NCBI RefSeq assembly: GCF_004197395.1
Contig: NZ_SELS01000007.1
Location: forward strand, 1-64,000
Length of the DNA stretch: 64,000 bases
Direction: 5' to 3'
Origin: Paraburkholderia sp. UYCP14C
Lineage (GTDB): Bacteria > Pseudomonadota > Gammaproteobacteria > Burkholderiales > Burkholderiaceae
Shown: positions 46,509 to 56,082 of the stretch, piece after piece
Layout: the number at the start of each line of letters is the position of its first letter
Position numbering within the stretch: position 1 is the stretch's first letter
Notes under the pieces: generated by a model
What the model was told of the DNA's origin: nothing
What the model saw: only the letters and a program-made list of their open reading frames with translations
Databases searched by the model: none
Position numbers and translations under genes: made by a program

Positions 46509-46661
46509 TTATTTTGTCGCGCTGCCGTGCTCCGGCTTGCTTGATGGTTTGAGACTTTCGTCTGTCGACTCTCGCGCGCGCGCAACGCAAAGTGCACACA
46601 CAAAGACGCCAATCGCCACACCGACCAATAGACACGCGGCATGTGTCAAGAAGCTCAGCAT
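46509..46661 (-). CDS. 50-residue small membrane protein
   Basis: An open frame with a strong ribosome site (GGAGGGGAG directly before the ATG). It begins MLSFLTHAACLLVGVAIGVF, a single hydrophobic helix with Cys residues, and ends in a polar Ser/Lys tail (KPSSKPEHGSATK). I do not recognise a family. It is convergent with the glycoside hydrolase gene, whose stop is 16 bases away. Confidence 0.6.
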   Translation of the reverse strand: MLSFLTHAACLLVGVAIGVFVCALCVARARESTDESLKPSSKPEHGSATK

Positions 46662-47066
46662 CTCCCCTCCAATCCCTTAACGACCACAACGAATTATTCG
46701 AGGCGTCGGCTTAGTGACGCGACTATGGTCTGGGCATCTTCCCAAACTGCACACTTGCCATCCCGGCTGCCATGGCCGGTCACCTTGCAAGAAGATAACA
46801 TCCGAAGCATGAGGCGAATTATGTTACCAGATATTTCTCGGAGACATCAAAAAAGAGCCGATCATTCTAATGTCCGCGATATAGAGCGCGACTGCTCGTC
46901 TTTTCAACGGAAGCCAACCGCAATTGCTGACGTTCTTGACTTATAGCACCTCAATGTGTCGAGTCTTGCCGGCAAATCCACGCAGAGATCGATGCATTCT
47001 CTCTGTTTATCGTTTCCAAAACGAAAACGCACGGCGATGAAACGTGCATCGTCGTGCGTCGGATGG
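46662..47066. other. Region without recognisable genes
   Basis: About 400 bases between the small membrane protein and the porin terminator. Local GC is lower, and the short open frames on either strand are not protein-like. It presumably holds the promoter of the 50-residue gene near 46670-46730. Confidence 0.4.
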
Positions 47067-47106
47067 AAAAAGGCCCAGCGGTGTTGCTATCTGCCATCCC
47101 GCTGGC
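47067..47106 (-). terminator. Rho-independent terminator of the porin gene
   Basis: On the minus strand, CCAGCGG (47099-47105) pairs with CCGCTGG (47075-47081), followed by GCCTTTTT. It starts about 20 bases after the porin stop codon. Confidence 0.85.
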
Positions 47107-47123
47107 AACGCAAACCGCCATGT

Positions 47124-48230
47124 TCAGAACTTATGCAGCACGCCGACCGCAATCGCCAACTGATTCGCGCCGGTCTTCACCGTCGTCGTCGCGACCGATG
47201 TCGCCCAGCCCGTCGCACTCAGCGCGGCCTTCGAGCTGTTGATCACATACGTAATGTCCGTGTAAAGCGCCGTGCGCTTCGACAGCCAGTAGTCCGCGTT
47301 GACGCCGGTGCTCAATGCGTGCGCGTCGACGTGGCGATACGCGTGGTAGTAAGTCGCGGCGCCGAGGTCCAGCGCCGGCGTCACCCTGTAGCGCACGCCG
47401 GCGAACCCCATCGACTGCGGCGGCGATGCGGCGAGCGTCGACTGGACGTCGTTCAGCAGCAATTCGTAGCCGCCATACAGCGTCGCGTTGCCGATCTCAT
47501 ACGAACCGCCGGCCACGTAGCGCCGCTCGCTGTCACCCGATGACGCGATGGACGAACCTTGCCGCTGCTCGTACACGAACGTGAGATTCAGCGGCCCTTG
47601 AACATAGCGTCCGCCGATGTCGTACTGCTTGCCGACGCGGAACGAGCCCGCCACCGGCACGTTGTAGGTGACCGCGTCATAGCCGAAGCTGTAGAGCGCA
47701 TTCAGCTCGAATGGTCCCACATGGCCAAGATACGAAACCGAGTTGTCCGCGCGACCGACGAACTGCGCGTCCTGCGCGGACAAGCCGTAACTCGAATAAC
47801 CGAGCGGGTCGAGCGCGAGGAAGTAGCGATACATCGGCGTCATTTGCCGGCCGAGCATCGTCGCGCCGTAGCGGTCCGATTCCAGTCCGACGAACGCCTG
47901 CCGGCCGAACAGCCGCCCCCCTTGCTGCAGCGCACCGGTGTTCATCGCGATGCCCGATTCGAGCGTGAAAATCGCCCGCAGTCCGCCGCCGAGATCTTCC
48001 TTGCCCGTGAAACCCCAACGCGAGTTCAGCCGGTTGCCGGTGCCGAGAGCGACCTGCGTGCCCGACGATCCCTGCGGCGTGGCAGCGTGGGTCACGTACG
48101 TCACCCCCGAGTCGACGATGCCATACAGCGTGACCGACGACTGCGCGTGCGCCGTGCCACAGATGCCGATACCAATACCACATGCAAAAAGGACCTTCGA
48201 CGGCCTGGCGAGAGGCTTGTGCTTCACCAT
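47124..48230 (-). CDS. Burkholderia-type outer-membrane porin (OmpC family)
   Basis: 368 residues. A signal peptide (VLFACGIGIGICGTAHA) is followed by QSSVTLYGIVDSGVTYV, the usual start of betaproteobacterial trimeric porins. The barrel ends in GVLHKF with the C-terminal Phe required for insertion. Loop 3 is in the NTGALQQGGRLFGRQAFVGL region. It is 107 bases downstream of the MFS gene and most likely helps the substrate of the ring-hydroxylating system cross the outer membrane. Confidence 0.9.
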   Translation of the reverse strand: MVKHKPLARPSKVLFACGIGIGICGTAHAQSSVTLYGIVDSGVTYVTHAATPQGSSGTQVALGTGNRLNSRWGFTGKEDLGGGLRAIFTLESGIAMNTGALQQGGRLFGRQAFVGLESDRYGATMLGRQMTPMYRYFLALDPLGYSSYGLSAQDAQFVGRADNSVSYLGHVGPFELNALYSFGYDAVTYNVPVAGSFRVGKQYDIGGRYVQGPLNLTFVYEQRQGSSIASSGDSERRYVAGGSYEIGNATLYGGYELLLNDVQSTLAASPPQSMGFAGVRYRVTPALDLGAATYYHAYRHVDAHALSTGVNADYWLSKRTALYTDITYVINSSKAALSATGWATSVATTTVKTGANQLAIAVGVLHKF

Positions 48231-48337
48231 GTGTCTCCTGCTGGAAAGTGAGTTGTTTTGTGACGCGAAATAGTTTTAGTTCGACGCATCTCGTCGATGA
48301 AGCCGGCGCGTGGCCACGCCGGCCTCAGGAGAATCGG

Positions 48338-49597
48338 TCATTCGCGTGCGATGTGCGGGTTGACGAAGAACATCGCGACGACCGCGATAGCGGGTCCGAC
48401 CGCGAGCGTGAGGAGCGCGAGCATGAACGAATGGCTCGCGCCATACAGCGAGCCGACCACCATCGGCGACACCGCGCTGCCGGACTGCCAGATCGCATTG
48501 GTCCAGCCGGCGCTCGCGCCCGCGAGCCGTTTGCCGGACGCGTCGCTGACCTGTGCCATCAGCACCGGCAGATAGCCGAACGAGAACGCACCAAGGATCG
48601 GCGCGACCAGATAGAACTGATGCACCGTCGAGCAGCAGCCGAACACGAGCAGCGTGATCGCGAACGCGATCAGGCAACCGATCGACATCATCCGTCGCGA
48701 CACGCCGGGGAGGTCGGAGATCCAGCCGAGCGTCGGTTTCGCGATCACCGCGCCGATGCCGAACGAGGCGACGATCGACCCGGCGACGATCGGCGCGATG
48801 CCGTATTGCCGCGTCATCAGTGCGTTGCCCCATGCACCGAAGCCGACGGTCGCCCACAACCCGCCGCAGCCCGCGATCGACAGCGCGATCAGGTTACGGT
48901 TACGCAGCAGGCCGAGCATTTCCTGCATGCTGTTGCGCGCGGGCTTCGCTTCGTTCGACGGCCGGTTCTTCAGCAGCAGCAAGGTGACGATGCCCCACGC
49001 GAACGTAACGATGCCGAGCATATGGAATGCGTTCGACCAGCCGTGGCGCGCGGAAAACGACGGCACGACCGCATTCGCGATCACGACCGCGAGCGACGTC
49101 GCGGTCGTGTAGAGGCCCATGGCGCGGCCACGGTCGCGCGTGAACCATGCGGGAATGATCTTCACACCGGCCGAGTAGTCGGCACCCGCCGCGAAGCCCA
49201 TCGCAGCCTGAATCACGATGCCGAAGGCGAGCGAATGCGTATAGCCGAACGTGAAGGTGAGCACGCCGAGCGGCAGTAGCGCGAGCGTGAGCATCGCGCG
49301 ACCGCCGAGCAGATCGGTCAGCATGCCGCCGACCACGTTCGCCAGCACATAGCCCGCGTAGAACGCGGTCACGAACGCACCGAGCATCGACACGCTGATG
49401 CCGAGCGACGCACCGACCGGTGCGGCGACCGTACTCCACGCGACGCGGACCACATAGCTGAGCAGAAACGCGGCCCACACGATGAACAGCGCGACCCAGC
49501 GATACGGGCTGGTGTCGGCGCCACTCGCCGCCCCCGCACCGTTCGCGGTCCAGACGCTCGCGGGCATACCCTCCGTCGACGCCAGATTTTTCTCCAT
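48338..49597 (-). CDS. MFS permease, probably for an aromatic or organic acid
   Basis: 419 residues and twelve membrane helices. MFS motif A appears as GGMLTDLLGGRAML between helices 2 and 3 and a degenerate copy is in the second half. The start (ATG with GGAG directly upstream) begins after a short Thr/Ala-rich N-terminus. Position between porin and oxygenase reductase suggests that it imports the oxygenase substrate. The sub-family resembles ACS/OFA-type anion transporters. Confidence 0.82.
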   Translation of the reverse strand: MEKNLASTEGMPASVWTANGAGAASGADTSPYRWVALFIVWAAFLLSYVVRVAWSTVAAPVGASLGISVSMLGAFVTAFYAGYVLANVVGGMLTDLLGGRAMLTLALLPLGVLTFTFGYTHSLAFGIVIQAAMGFAAGADYSAGVKIIPAWFTRDRGRAMGLYTTATSLAVVIANAVVPSFSARHGWSNAFHMLGIVTFAWGIVTLLLLKNRPSNEAKPARNSMQEMLGLLRNRNLIALSIAGCGGLWATVGFGAWGNALMTRQYGIAPIVAGSIVASFGIGAVIAKPTLGWISDLPGVSRRMMSIGCLIAFAITLLVFGCCSTVHQFYLVAPILGAFSFGYLPVLMAQVSDASGKRLAGASAGWTNAIWQSGSAVSPMVVGSLYGASHSFMLALLTLAVGPAIAVVAMFFVNPHIARE

Positions 49598-49689
49598 GAC
49601 TCCTCCAATGGCGGGCGTGCCAGCGGCCGCCCGTTTTCTTTCTGATGGATGGCGCCGCCCGCGCCTGGCGGCCGGGCCGGCGCTTACCG

Positions 49690-50652
49690 TTAGAGATCGA
49701 GCACGAGCACCCTCGTCTTCGCACGAGAACAGCACGGCAGAAACTGATCGTTGCGGGCCTGCTCCTCCGGCGACAGGTACAGGTCGCGGTGGTCGGGTTC
49801 GCCTTCGAGCACCCGCGTGACGCAGGTGCCGCAGATGCCCTGCTCGCACGACACCGGTACCTCGACGCCCGCCGCGGCGAGCGCCTGCGTGACCGTGCAA
49901 TCGGCCGCAATCGACACGACGCGGCCCGAGCGCGCAAGCCGCACGTCGAACGACGCGCCATCGCCGGCAGGCTGCGCCGCCGCGAAGTACTCGTAGTGCA
50001 GGCGATCGTCGCTCCAGCCGAGCGAGCGCGCCGTGTCGAGCACCGCGTTCATGAAGCCCTGCGGACCACATACGTACAGATGCCGATCCGCATCGGCGTC
50101 TGTCAGCAGTGCGTTGAGATCGAGCATGCCTTGCTCGTCGTCGAAGTGGTATTGCACGTTATGCGCCCACGGCGACGCGGCAATCCGCTCGACGAACGCC
50201 GCACGGCTCTTCGAGCGCGCGCAGTAATGCATCTCGAACGCTGCGCCCGTGGCGGCCAGGTGCTCCGCCATACAGAGAATCGGCGTCACGCCAATGCCGC
50301 CCGCGAGCAATAGCGGCTTCGCGTGATGCCGCGCAAGCGGGAAGTGATTGCGCGGCACGCCGATGCGAATCGCGTCGCCGTCGTTCACCGCGTCGTGCAT
50401 GCGCTGCGATCCGCCGCGCGAATCGGCGTCGCGCAACACCGCGATCTGATACCGGTGACGTTCGTGAGGCGCGTTGCACAGCGAGTACTGCCGCACCGGG
50501 CCGCCCGGCACGTAGACGTCGATGTGCGCGCCTGCCTCGAACGGCGGCAGGTCGCGGCCGTCGACGTCGACGAATTCGAAGCCAGCGATTTCGTCGGCTT
50601 CGTCGCGCCGTGCGGCGACCCGCACCATCAGTGTGGAATCGGTCATGTTCAT
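49690..50652 (-). CDS. Oxygenase reductase (phthalate dioxygenase reductase type)
   Basis: About 320 residues. Order of domains: flavin-binding barrel (GGPVRQYSLCNAPH gives the RxYS flavin motif), NAD-binding part (LLLAGGIGVTPILCMAEHL), then a C-terminal plant-type [2Fe-2S] domain with CEQGICGTCVTRV and a late Cys in LPCCSRAK. This order is the phthalate/vanillate reductase type. It hands electrons from NADH to the Rieske oxygenase two genes away. ATG 50652 or 50646 both fit the GGAGG ribosome site. It starts 14 bases after the dehydrogenase gene. Confidence 0.9.
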   Translation of the reverse strand: MNMTDSTLMVRVAARRDEADEIAGFEFVDVDGRDLPPFEAGAHIDVYVPGGPVRQYSLCNAPHERHRYQIAVLRDADSRGGSQRMHDAVNDGDAIRIGVPRNHFPLARHHAKPLLLAGGIGVTPILCMAEHLAATGAAFEMHYCARSKSRAAFVERIAASPWAHNVQYHFDDEQGMLDLNALLTDADADRHLYVCGPQGFMNAVLDTARSLGWSDDRLHYEYFAAAQPAGDGASFDVRLARSGRVVSIAADCTVTQALAAAGVEVPVSCEQGICGTCVTRVLEGEPDHRDLYLSPEEQARNDQFLPCCSRAKTRVLVLDL

Positions 50653-50666
50653 GCCACCTCCTCCGC

Positions 50667-51449
50667 TCACATCGCCGACAGGCCGCCGTCGACCATCAGC
50701 GTCGTGCCGGTGATGTACGACGCCTCGTCACTCGCAAACCACAGGATCGGCCAGGCGATCTCTTCGGGCGATGCCCAGCGGCCGATCAGCGACGTGTCCT
50801 GGCGCTGCGTCTTCAGCGCTTCGACGCTCTTGCCCGACGCAATGGCCCGGTTAACGTGGAATTCGGTCAGCGTCGAACCTGGGCACACCGCGTTCACGCG
50901 CACGCCGTTCGCGGTCTCCTCGAACGCGAGCGTGCGGGTCATCGCGAGCATGCCGGCCTTGGTGGCGTCGTACAGGCCCATGCCCTTGCGGCCGGTCACC
51001 GCGTAGCATGACGAGACGTTGACGATGCTCGCGCGGCCCGCGCGACGCAGGAACGGCAGCGCCGCCCTGCAATAGTTCGAGGTGCCGACCAGGTTGACCG
51101 ACACCATCGCCTGCCACTCGGCCGGCGTCGCGTCGGCGAGCGCACTGTAGTTGCGCATCGCCGCGTTGTTCACCAGCACGTCGAGCCGGCCGAACGAATC
51201 GGCGGCGAGTTGCACCGCGCGTACTGCGTCGCCTTCCTGCGACACGTCGGCCGCGAAGGTCTCGACACGCGCGGACGGATCGGCCGTCTTCAGTTCGTCG
51301 GCGACGCGCGCGAGCGCTTCCGGGTTCGCATCGACCAGCACTACCGCGGCACCCTCCGCGCAGAACACGCGCGCGGTCGCGGCACCGATGCCGCCTCCGC
51401 CGCCGGTGATCAGCGCGACCTTGTCCTCGAGTCTTTTACGTTGCTGCAT
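50667..51449 (-). CDS. Short-chain dehydrogenase/reductase
   Basis: 260 residues. Classical SDR: ALITGGGGGIGAATARVF (cofactor site; the Asp in VVLVDANPE suggests NAD), NNAAMRNY, the catalytic Ser in NVSSCYAVTG and YDATKAG with Tyr and Lys. It lies between oxygenase and reductase genes, which suggests it oxidises the cis-diol or alcohol made by the oxygenase; phthalate operons use a different (Gfo/Idh-type) dehydrogenase, so this step differs. Substrate unknown. Confidence 0.88.
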   Translation of the reverse strand: MQQRKRLEDKVALITGGGGGIGAATARVFCAEGAAVVLVDANPEALARVADELKTADPSARVETFAADVSQEGDAVRAVQLAADSFGRLDVLVNNAAMRNYSALADATPAEWQAMVSVNLVGTSNYCRAALPFLRRAGRASIVNVSSCYAVTGRKGMGLYDATKAGMLAMTRTLAFEETANGVRVNAVCPGSTLTEFHVNRAIASGKSVEALKTQRQDTSLIGRWASPEEIAWPILWFASDEASYITGTTLMVDGGLSAM

Positions 51450-51555
51450 TGCATGCCGGCGCGCAGCCGGCCTCCTTTTGCGGAATGGGCAGAAGGTCCA
51501 GTCGGACCAGACGACGAGCACGCGGAGCCGGAGCGAAGTCCGGCCCCGCCGTGCA

Positions 51556-52830
51556 TCAGATCGAGTAGATCGGCTGGTCCTTGCCGTCGTGCAGATGGAT
51601 CACCGCCCATTCCTGCGGCTTCTGATCGCGCGGCAGCAGCACGCCGGCAGCGCGCACGCGCTGCTGATCGGCGTCGATCGCGGGCGGATCGGTGTCGGGC
51701 ACCAGGGCAGTTGCCGCCTCGTACATCATGCGGCGCGCCATCACGATCGCGCGGTCGGTCGGCAGCAGCTTTTCCTTGCTGTGGTCCTGGATCGGACCCA
51801 TGCTTTCCTGCAGCGACGCGTCCTGCATCGCAAAGCCGAACACGCCCGAGTACGCGCGCTTGTCCTTCTGCGCCTGGCGGTCGATCAGGTAGTCGTTGCC
51901 CTTGTTCGCCTTCGGGCGGAACGTCCCACCTTCCTCGTACTCGCAGTGAATGCCCTTGCCGGCGTTCAGGTCGGCCAGTTCCTGCTCGTCGAGCGGACGG
52001 TCCGGGCGGAAGTTGATGCTCCACGCCCAGCAGCTGTGATCGTCGATCGGCACCCACACGTGGCCCGCGAGCGAGTGATCGCCGAACGGCGGGATCAGCG
52101 TGTACCACGGGAACAGCCACTGCGTGACGCGCCAGTAGTACGAATCCGGCTCGCCGTTGCGGCGGCCGAACAGCGTGAGGCCGAACGGCTGCTTCTCGAT
52201 CTCGAAGATCACGTTGCCGTCGGCCTTGATGTAGTCGAGCGCCTTCGTGCCCTGGTGCATCGGGTCTTCGTCGACTTCGTAGCGGTGCACGTACGACACA
52301 TGGCTCGTGTCGATGCCGCCTTCCATGGCCTGCAGATAGTTCGATTCCTGCAGCCGCTTCGACACGAACACGTGGCTCTCGGGCAGGTTGCACCACTCGA
52401 GATCGGGCGGCGCCGGCTGGCGATCCTTCGGTCCCATGTACGCCCACACGATGCCCGCGCGTTCGATGCACGGATACGCGGTGATGCCCATGTGCTTGCA
52501 CGCCTGCGGCGCGGACGGAACTTCCACGCAGTTGCCGTCGCGGTCGAATTTCAGGCCGTGATACGAGCAGCGGATGCCGTTCTCTTCATTACGCCCGAAG
52601 TACAGCGACACGCCGCGGTGCGAGCAGAACTCGTCGATCAGCGCCGGTTGGCCGTCGGAATCGCGGAACGCGAGCAGCTTTTCGCCAAGGATCTGCACGC
52701 GCACCGGCGGGCAATCGGGCTCCGCGATTTCGCTCATGAGCAGCACCGGCACCCAGTAGCGGCGCATCAGATTGCCCATCGCCGTGCCTGGGCCAGTGCG
52801 AACCAGGGTCTCCGACATGTTCTTGTCCAT
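51556..52830 (-). CDS. Rieske ring-hydroxylating oxygenase, alpha subunit
   Basis: 424 residues. The Rieske centre is CSHRG-x-CSYHG (EFCSHRGVSLYFG and IRCSYHGLKF). The mononuclear iron site is seen in GGIDTSHVSYVHR, the Asp-His-His group. Length and sequence place it with the phthalate 4,5-dioxygenase / vanillate demethylase group, which works as a single oxygenase subunit. The substrate is probably an aromatic acid or ether. It is first in the operon; the promoter and dyad upstream separate it from the IclR gene. An ATG three bases earlier is too near the ribosome site. Confidence 0.9.
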   Translation of the reverse strand: MDKNMSETLVRTGPGTAMGNLMRRYWVPVLLMSEIAEPDCPPVRVQILGEKLLAFRDSDGQPALIDEFCSHRGVSLYFGRNEENGIRCSYHGLKFDRDGNCVEVPSAPQACKHMGITAYPCIERAGIVWAYMGPKDRQPAPPDLEWCNLPESHVFVSKRLQESNYLQAMEGGIDTSHVSYVHRYEVDEDPMHQGTKALDYIKADGNVIFEIEKQPFGLTLFGRRNGEPDSYYWRVTQWLFPWYTLIPPFGDHSLAGHVWVPIDDHSCWAWSINFRPDRPLDEQELADLNAGKGIHCEYEEGGTFRPKANKGNDYLIDRQAQKDKRAYSGVFGFAMQDASLQESMGPIQDHSKEKLLPTDRAIVMARRMMYEAATALVPDTDPPAIDADQQRVRAAGVLLPRDQKPQEWAVIHLHDGKDQPIYSI

Positions 52831-52848
52831 CATTCCTCCGAATCCAGT

Positions 52849-52902
52849 TGTCCGTTGTGTGAGAATGTAGTCTCATTGTACGGACAGATTGATCCACGTC
52901 AA
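52849..52902 (-). promoter_or_regulatory. Promoter of the oxygenase operon with a symmetric operator
   Basis: Minus-strand -35 TTGACG (52897-52902) and -10 TACAAT (52875-52880) are 16 bases apart. Overlapping the -10 and the start of transcription is a two-part dyad: outer arms TGTCCGT (52849-52855) and ACGGACA (52880-52886), and inner arms TGAGA (52860-52864) and TCTCA (52871-52875), with four-base spacers on both sides. It is a strong candidate for the binding site of the divergent IclR protein. Confidence 0.7.
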
Positions 52903-52971
52903 GTTCGTCCCGGTAGGGACTTTCACTACAATGTGCAATCGACGCGGATCGACGTAGAAAGGAAATTTCAA

Positions 52972-53760
52972 ATGGAAGAAAAAAAGCCGCACGAAAATGT
53001 GCGAGCAGTCGAGCGGGCGCTAGAAATTCTTCTGGCGTTCCGCCCAGGGGACAAGGAATTGACCGTCGCGGAGTTGTTGACCCGCGTCGATCTGAGCCGA
53101 CCGACGCTGTACCGGCTTCTGAACACGCTCGAACAGAACGGCTTTCTTGCGTCGTCGGGCGAGCCGCAGCGCTTCAGGCTCGGCAGTTCGGTTGCGCAAC
53201 TCGCGCATGCGTGGATGGCGAACAATACGATCGCGCAACTCGCGCAGCCGATGCTGCGCGAGCTTTGGGAAGCGACCTCGGAGACGGTCGCGTTGTTCGT
53301 GCCGGAGGGGACCTACCGGATCTGCGTGGCCGAACTGGAAAGCCCGCAGCCGCTCAGTTTCCGGCGCGGGGTCGGCTATCGCGAGAAGCTCGTACTCGGC
53401 GCGAGCGGCCGCACGATTCTTTCGCAGATGCCGCTGTCGGCCGACGATCTGCGGCGCTATGTGACCGATCCGAATCAGGACGTCGCGGCGCTCGCCGCCG
53501 ATCTCGACGCAGTCCGCGCACAGGGTTTCGGCACCAGTCATCACGAGTTGATCGCAGGTGCCGTCGCGGTGGCCGCGCCGTTCTTCAACGGCGCGAACCA
53601 GGTGGCGGGATCGGTGTGCATCTTCGGGCCGAGCGTGCGCGTAACCGATGAGCGCGTCGCGCAGTTCGCGGAGTTGCTCAAACGCGAGGTGGGAAATCTG
53701 TCGCGTGCGCTAGGGCATCAAGGGGAAACTGGACGGGTGCACCGCGCAGCGCGTCGGTGA
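52972..53760 (+). CDS. IclR-family transcriptional regulator
   Basis: 262 residues. The N-terminal winged helix (TVAELLTRVDLSRPTLYRLLNTLEQNGFL) is followed by the IclR effector domain (SETVALFVPEGTYRI, GASGRTILS, GTSHHELIAGAVAVAAPFFN). The ATG at 52972 follows AAAGGAAA. Longer upstream reading runs through the oxygenase gene on the other strand and is not real. It is divergent from the oxygenase operon and probably controls it with an aromatic effector. Confidence 0.9.
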   Translation: MEEKKPHENVRAVERALEILLAFRPGDKELTVAELLTRVDLSRPTLYRLLNTLEQNGFLASSGEPQRFRLGSSVAQLAHAWMANNTIAQLAQPMLRELWEATSETVALFVPEGTYRICVAELESPQPLSFRRGVGYREKLVLGASGRTILSQMPLSADDLRRYVTDPNQDVAALAADLDAVRAQGFGTSHHELIAGAVAVAAPFFNGANQVAGSVCIFGPSVRVTDERVAQFAELLKREVGNLSRALGHQGETGRVHRAARR

Positions 53761-53862
53761 CCCTGGCATCGGTGATGCTGGCCGACGGGGGGAACGGCGT
53801 CAGGAAAGTCGACACGCGGTTCCTGCTTTTCTTCACGTCGATTCATGGCTGAAGCCGAAATG

Positions 53863-56082
53863 TCACGTGTCCGGCTGTGCGCTCATAACGCGCCGCGCGA
53901 GCGTCGAATAAGCGAGTGGCTCGAAACGATTGAGCCCATTCTTGACGGCGGGAATGTCGTGACTTCTGGCTTGCTGCTCCATCTGAGCGCACGCATTCGC
54001 CACTTCGGCCTCCTGAATCATCGCGAAGGAGCCTCGAACCGCATGAAGCTGGGCGAGCACCGTTTTCGTATCGCCTAGTTCAATAGCGGCATGCAGTTCA
54101 CGAAGTGATTCTTTGAGTGCTTCGATCATCGCAGCGTGGATGTGTTCGGGCAGCGGCCCTTGCGAGATGTCGCGCATGGCCGCGATATTATTCGCGGGGC
54201 GCCTTCCGGCCTCGCTGACCAGCCGCCGCACCGTCGCATCCATGGCGTCAAGCAGGACAGGCTTGAGCAGGACCTCGTCGATTCCCGCTTTCGTGCATCG
54301 CGCGCGCTCTTCCGCTGCGACGTGCGCAGTCACCGCGATGATCGGCACGGTCGCGCTTTGAGCTCGCAGGCACCGTGCGAGCGCGTACCCGTCCATCCCC
54401 GGCATATTGATGTCGGTCATCACCAGATCGTAGTGGCGCTCGTTGAAGCGCCGCAATGCCGCCCCGCCACTATCGGCCATCTCGGCCTCGTATCCCAGCG
54501 TGGCGAGTTGCGCGACCAGCAACTCCCGGTTCGCGAGCTGATCGTCGACTACCAGGATGTGTATGGCGTGTGTGTCGATCTCGGTGGGCTTCGATTCGGC
54601 TTTGATGTTTTCTGGTGCGCCGATAGGTGTGGCTGCACTCGCCGGAATGGGTAAGGTCACGATAAAGGTACTGCCGGCATTCAACTCGCTCTTCACCCGG
54701 ATCGTGCCATGCATCAATTCGGTCAGCCGCAGACACAGCGCGAGTCCGAGTCCTGTTCCGCCATAGCGCCGCGCAATCGAAGAATCCGCCTGTGTAAAAG
54801 CATGAAATAGCGTCTCCTGCTGCTGAGGCGTCATGCCGATGCCGGTGTCGCTCACGCCAATCACGATCGGAGAATCGTCGGCCGTGTCGTCCTTGAGGTA
54901 AACCTCGAGCAGGACCTCGCCCGTGGCGGTGAATTTGATTGCGTTGCTGACCAGGTTGATCGCAATCTGCCGGATTCTCGTTGGGTCACCCAGATAGTGC
55001 GGCGCTAGCGCATCGTCTATCACGCAGTCGAACTCGAGCCCCTTCGCCTGTGCGACTGGCTCGAACATCGCGCCCACCTGACGAATCACATGACCCAGAT
55101 CGAAACTGATCGACTCCAGCGTCATTTGCCCCGACTCTACCTTCGAAAAATCGAGAATGTCGTTGATGATTCCGAGGAGCGCAGTGGATGACGACGTGAC
55201 AACCCCCAACCGCTCTTCCTGCAACGATGACAACGGCGTGCGGCCCAGCAACTCGAGGTTTCCGAGAATGGCATTGAGTGGCGTGCGTATTTCGTGGCTC
55301 ATCATCGCGAGGAACGCCGACTTCGCCTCGTTGGCGGCGTCCGCTGCTGCACGCGCCTCGTCCAGCTTGCGTTCGGTGTTCTTCAACGTCGTGACGTCGG
55401 AAAAACTGCATAGGACTACATCTTTCCCGCGATACTTGGTGCGCATCATGCTCACCAGTAGATCGTCCACGCGGCCGTCGGCGAGTCTGAGTGGCATTTC
55501 CAGATCGGACTGCCACGCAGGTGCGTCAGGGCTGCGGTCATAGAGACTGAGCAAACGCTCGTGCAAGCTTGGTTCGTCTGGAGGCGTGTTCGATTCGTAG
55601 GTATGCATCAGGTTGCTCTGCAACAGAATCTCGCCCTGATCGAAAGACAGCAGCGCAAACCCGGACGGCGCTGCCGCGACCATCGTGCGATTCAGGGCCT
55701 CACTTTCGAATACTCTCTGTGAACGTTCATAGTCGGGCTTGAACAGCTTGTGATCGAGCATCAACAGAAGCAGCCACATGAAGCCCAAAACCAGCAGCAT
55801 CACTGCAATGTAAGGACTACGGTAAGCCGCGAATATCGGCCGAATCTGATTATTGAGATAATCGGCGCCAGCGACGGCGATTGCATCACCGGAACTTCGC
55901 CATATTGCAATGCGCGGCGACAAAAGCGCGTTCAACGTAGGTTTCTGCGCCCGAACTGCCGAACTTTCCGCGCGATCTGCCGACCACCGGTCATAGCACA
56001 GCGTGCAGCGCTCGAGTCGAGGTTTCTCACCTGGCGAGTGCCGGATGCACCGAAGGCCGTTTCCACGCGCAACTTGTGGCAT
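53863..56082 (-). CDS. Hybrid sensor histidine kinase, N-terminally truncated
   Basis: 739 residues as open frame. One membrane helix (~residues 91-110, [20 protein letters not shown]) is followed by a PAS-like domain, HisKA with H263 ([11 protein letters not shown]), HATPase_c ([17 protein letters not shown]), one receiver ([10 protein letters not shown]) and a C-terminal HPt ([12 protein letters not shown]). Related BvgS-like kinases have a periplasmic sensor and an earlier membrane helix before the DPRW-like segment seen here as [11 protein letters not shown]; in this gene the first ~40 residues look random and no signal peptide is present. The 5' part has probably been lost, so the protein is unlikely to sense normally. 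Confidence 0.75.
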   Translation of the reverse strand: MPQVARGNGLRCIRHSPGEKPRLERCTLCYDRWSADRAESSAVRAQKPTLNALLSPRIAIWRSSGDAIAVAGADYLNNQIRPIFAAYRSPYIAVMLLVLGFMWLLLLMLDHKLFKPDYERSQRVFESEALNRTMVAAAPSGFALLSFDQGEILLQSNLMHTYESNTPPDEPSLHERLLSLYDRSPDAPAWQSDLEMPLRLADGRVDDLLVSMMRTKYRGKDVVLCSFSDVTTLKNTERKLDEARAAADAANEAKSAFLAMMSHEIRTPLNAILGNLELLGRTPLSSLQEERLGVVTSSSTALLGIINDILDFSKVESGQMTLESISFDLGHVIRQVGAMFEPVAQAKGLEFDCVIDDALAPHYLGDPTRIRQIAINLVSNAIKFTATGEVLLEVYLKDDTADDSPIVIGVSDTGIGMTPQQQETLFHAFTQADSSIARRYGGTGLGLALCLRLTELMHGTIRVKSELNAGSTFIVTLPIPASAATPIGAPENIKAESKPTEIDTHAIHILVVDDQLANRELLVAQLATLGYEAEMADSGGAALRRFNERHYDLVMTDINMPGMDGYALARCLRAQSATVPIIAVTAHVAAEERARCTKAGIDEVLLKPVLLDAMDATVRRLVSEAGRRPANNIAAMRDISQGPLPEHIHAAMIEALKESLRELHAAIELGDTKTVLAQLHAVRGSFAMIQEAEVANACAQMEQQARSHDIPAVKNGLNRFEPLAYSTLARRVMSAQPDT

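Noticed and set aside
51151-52971. Upstream extension of the IclR gene
   Set aside because: It runs antisense through the dehydrogenase and oxygenase genes; the IclR fold begins at 52972 after a good ribosome site.
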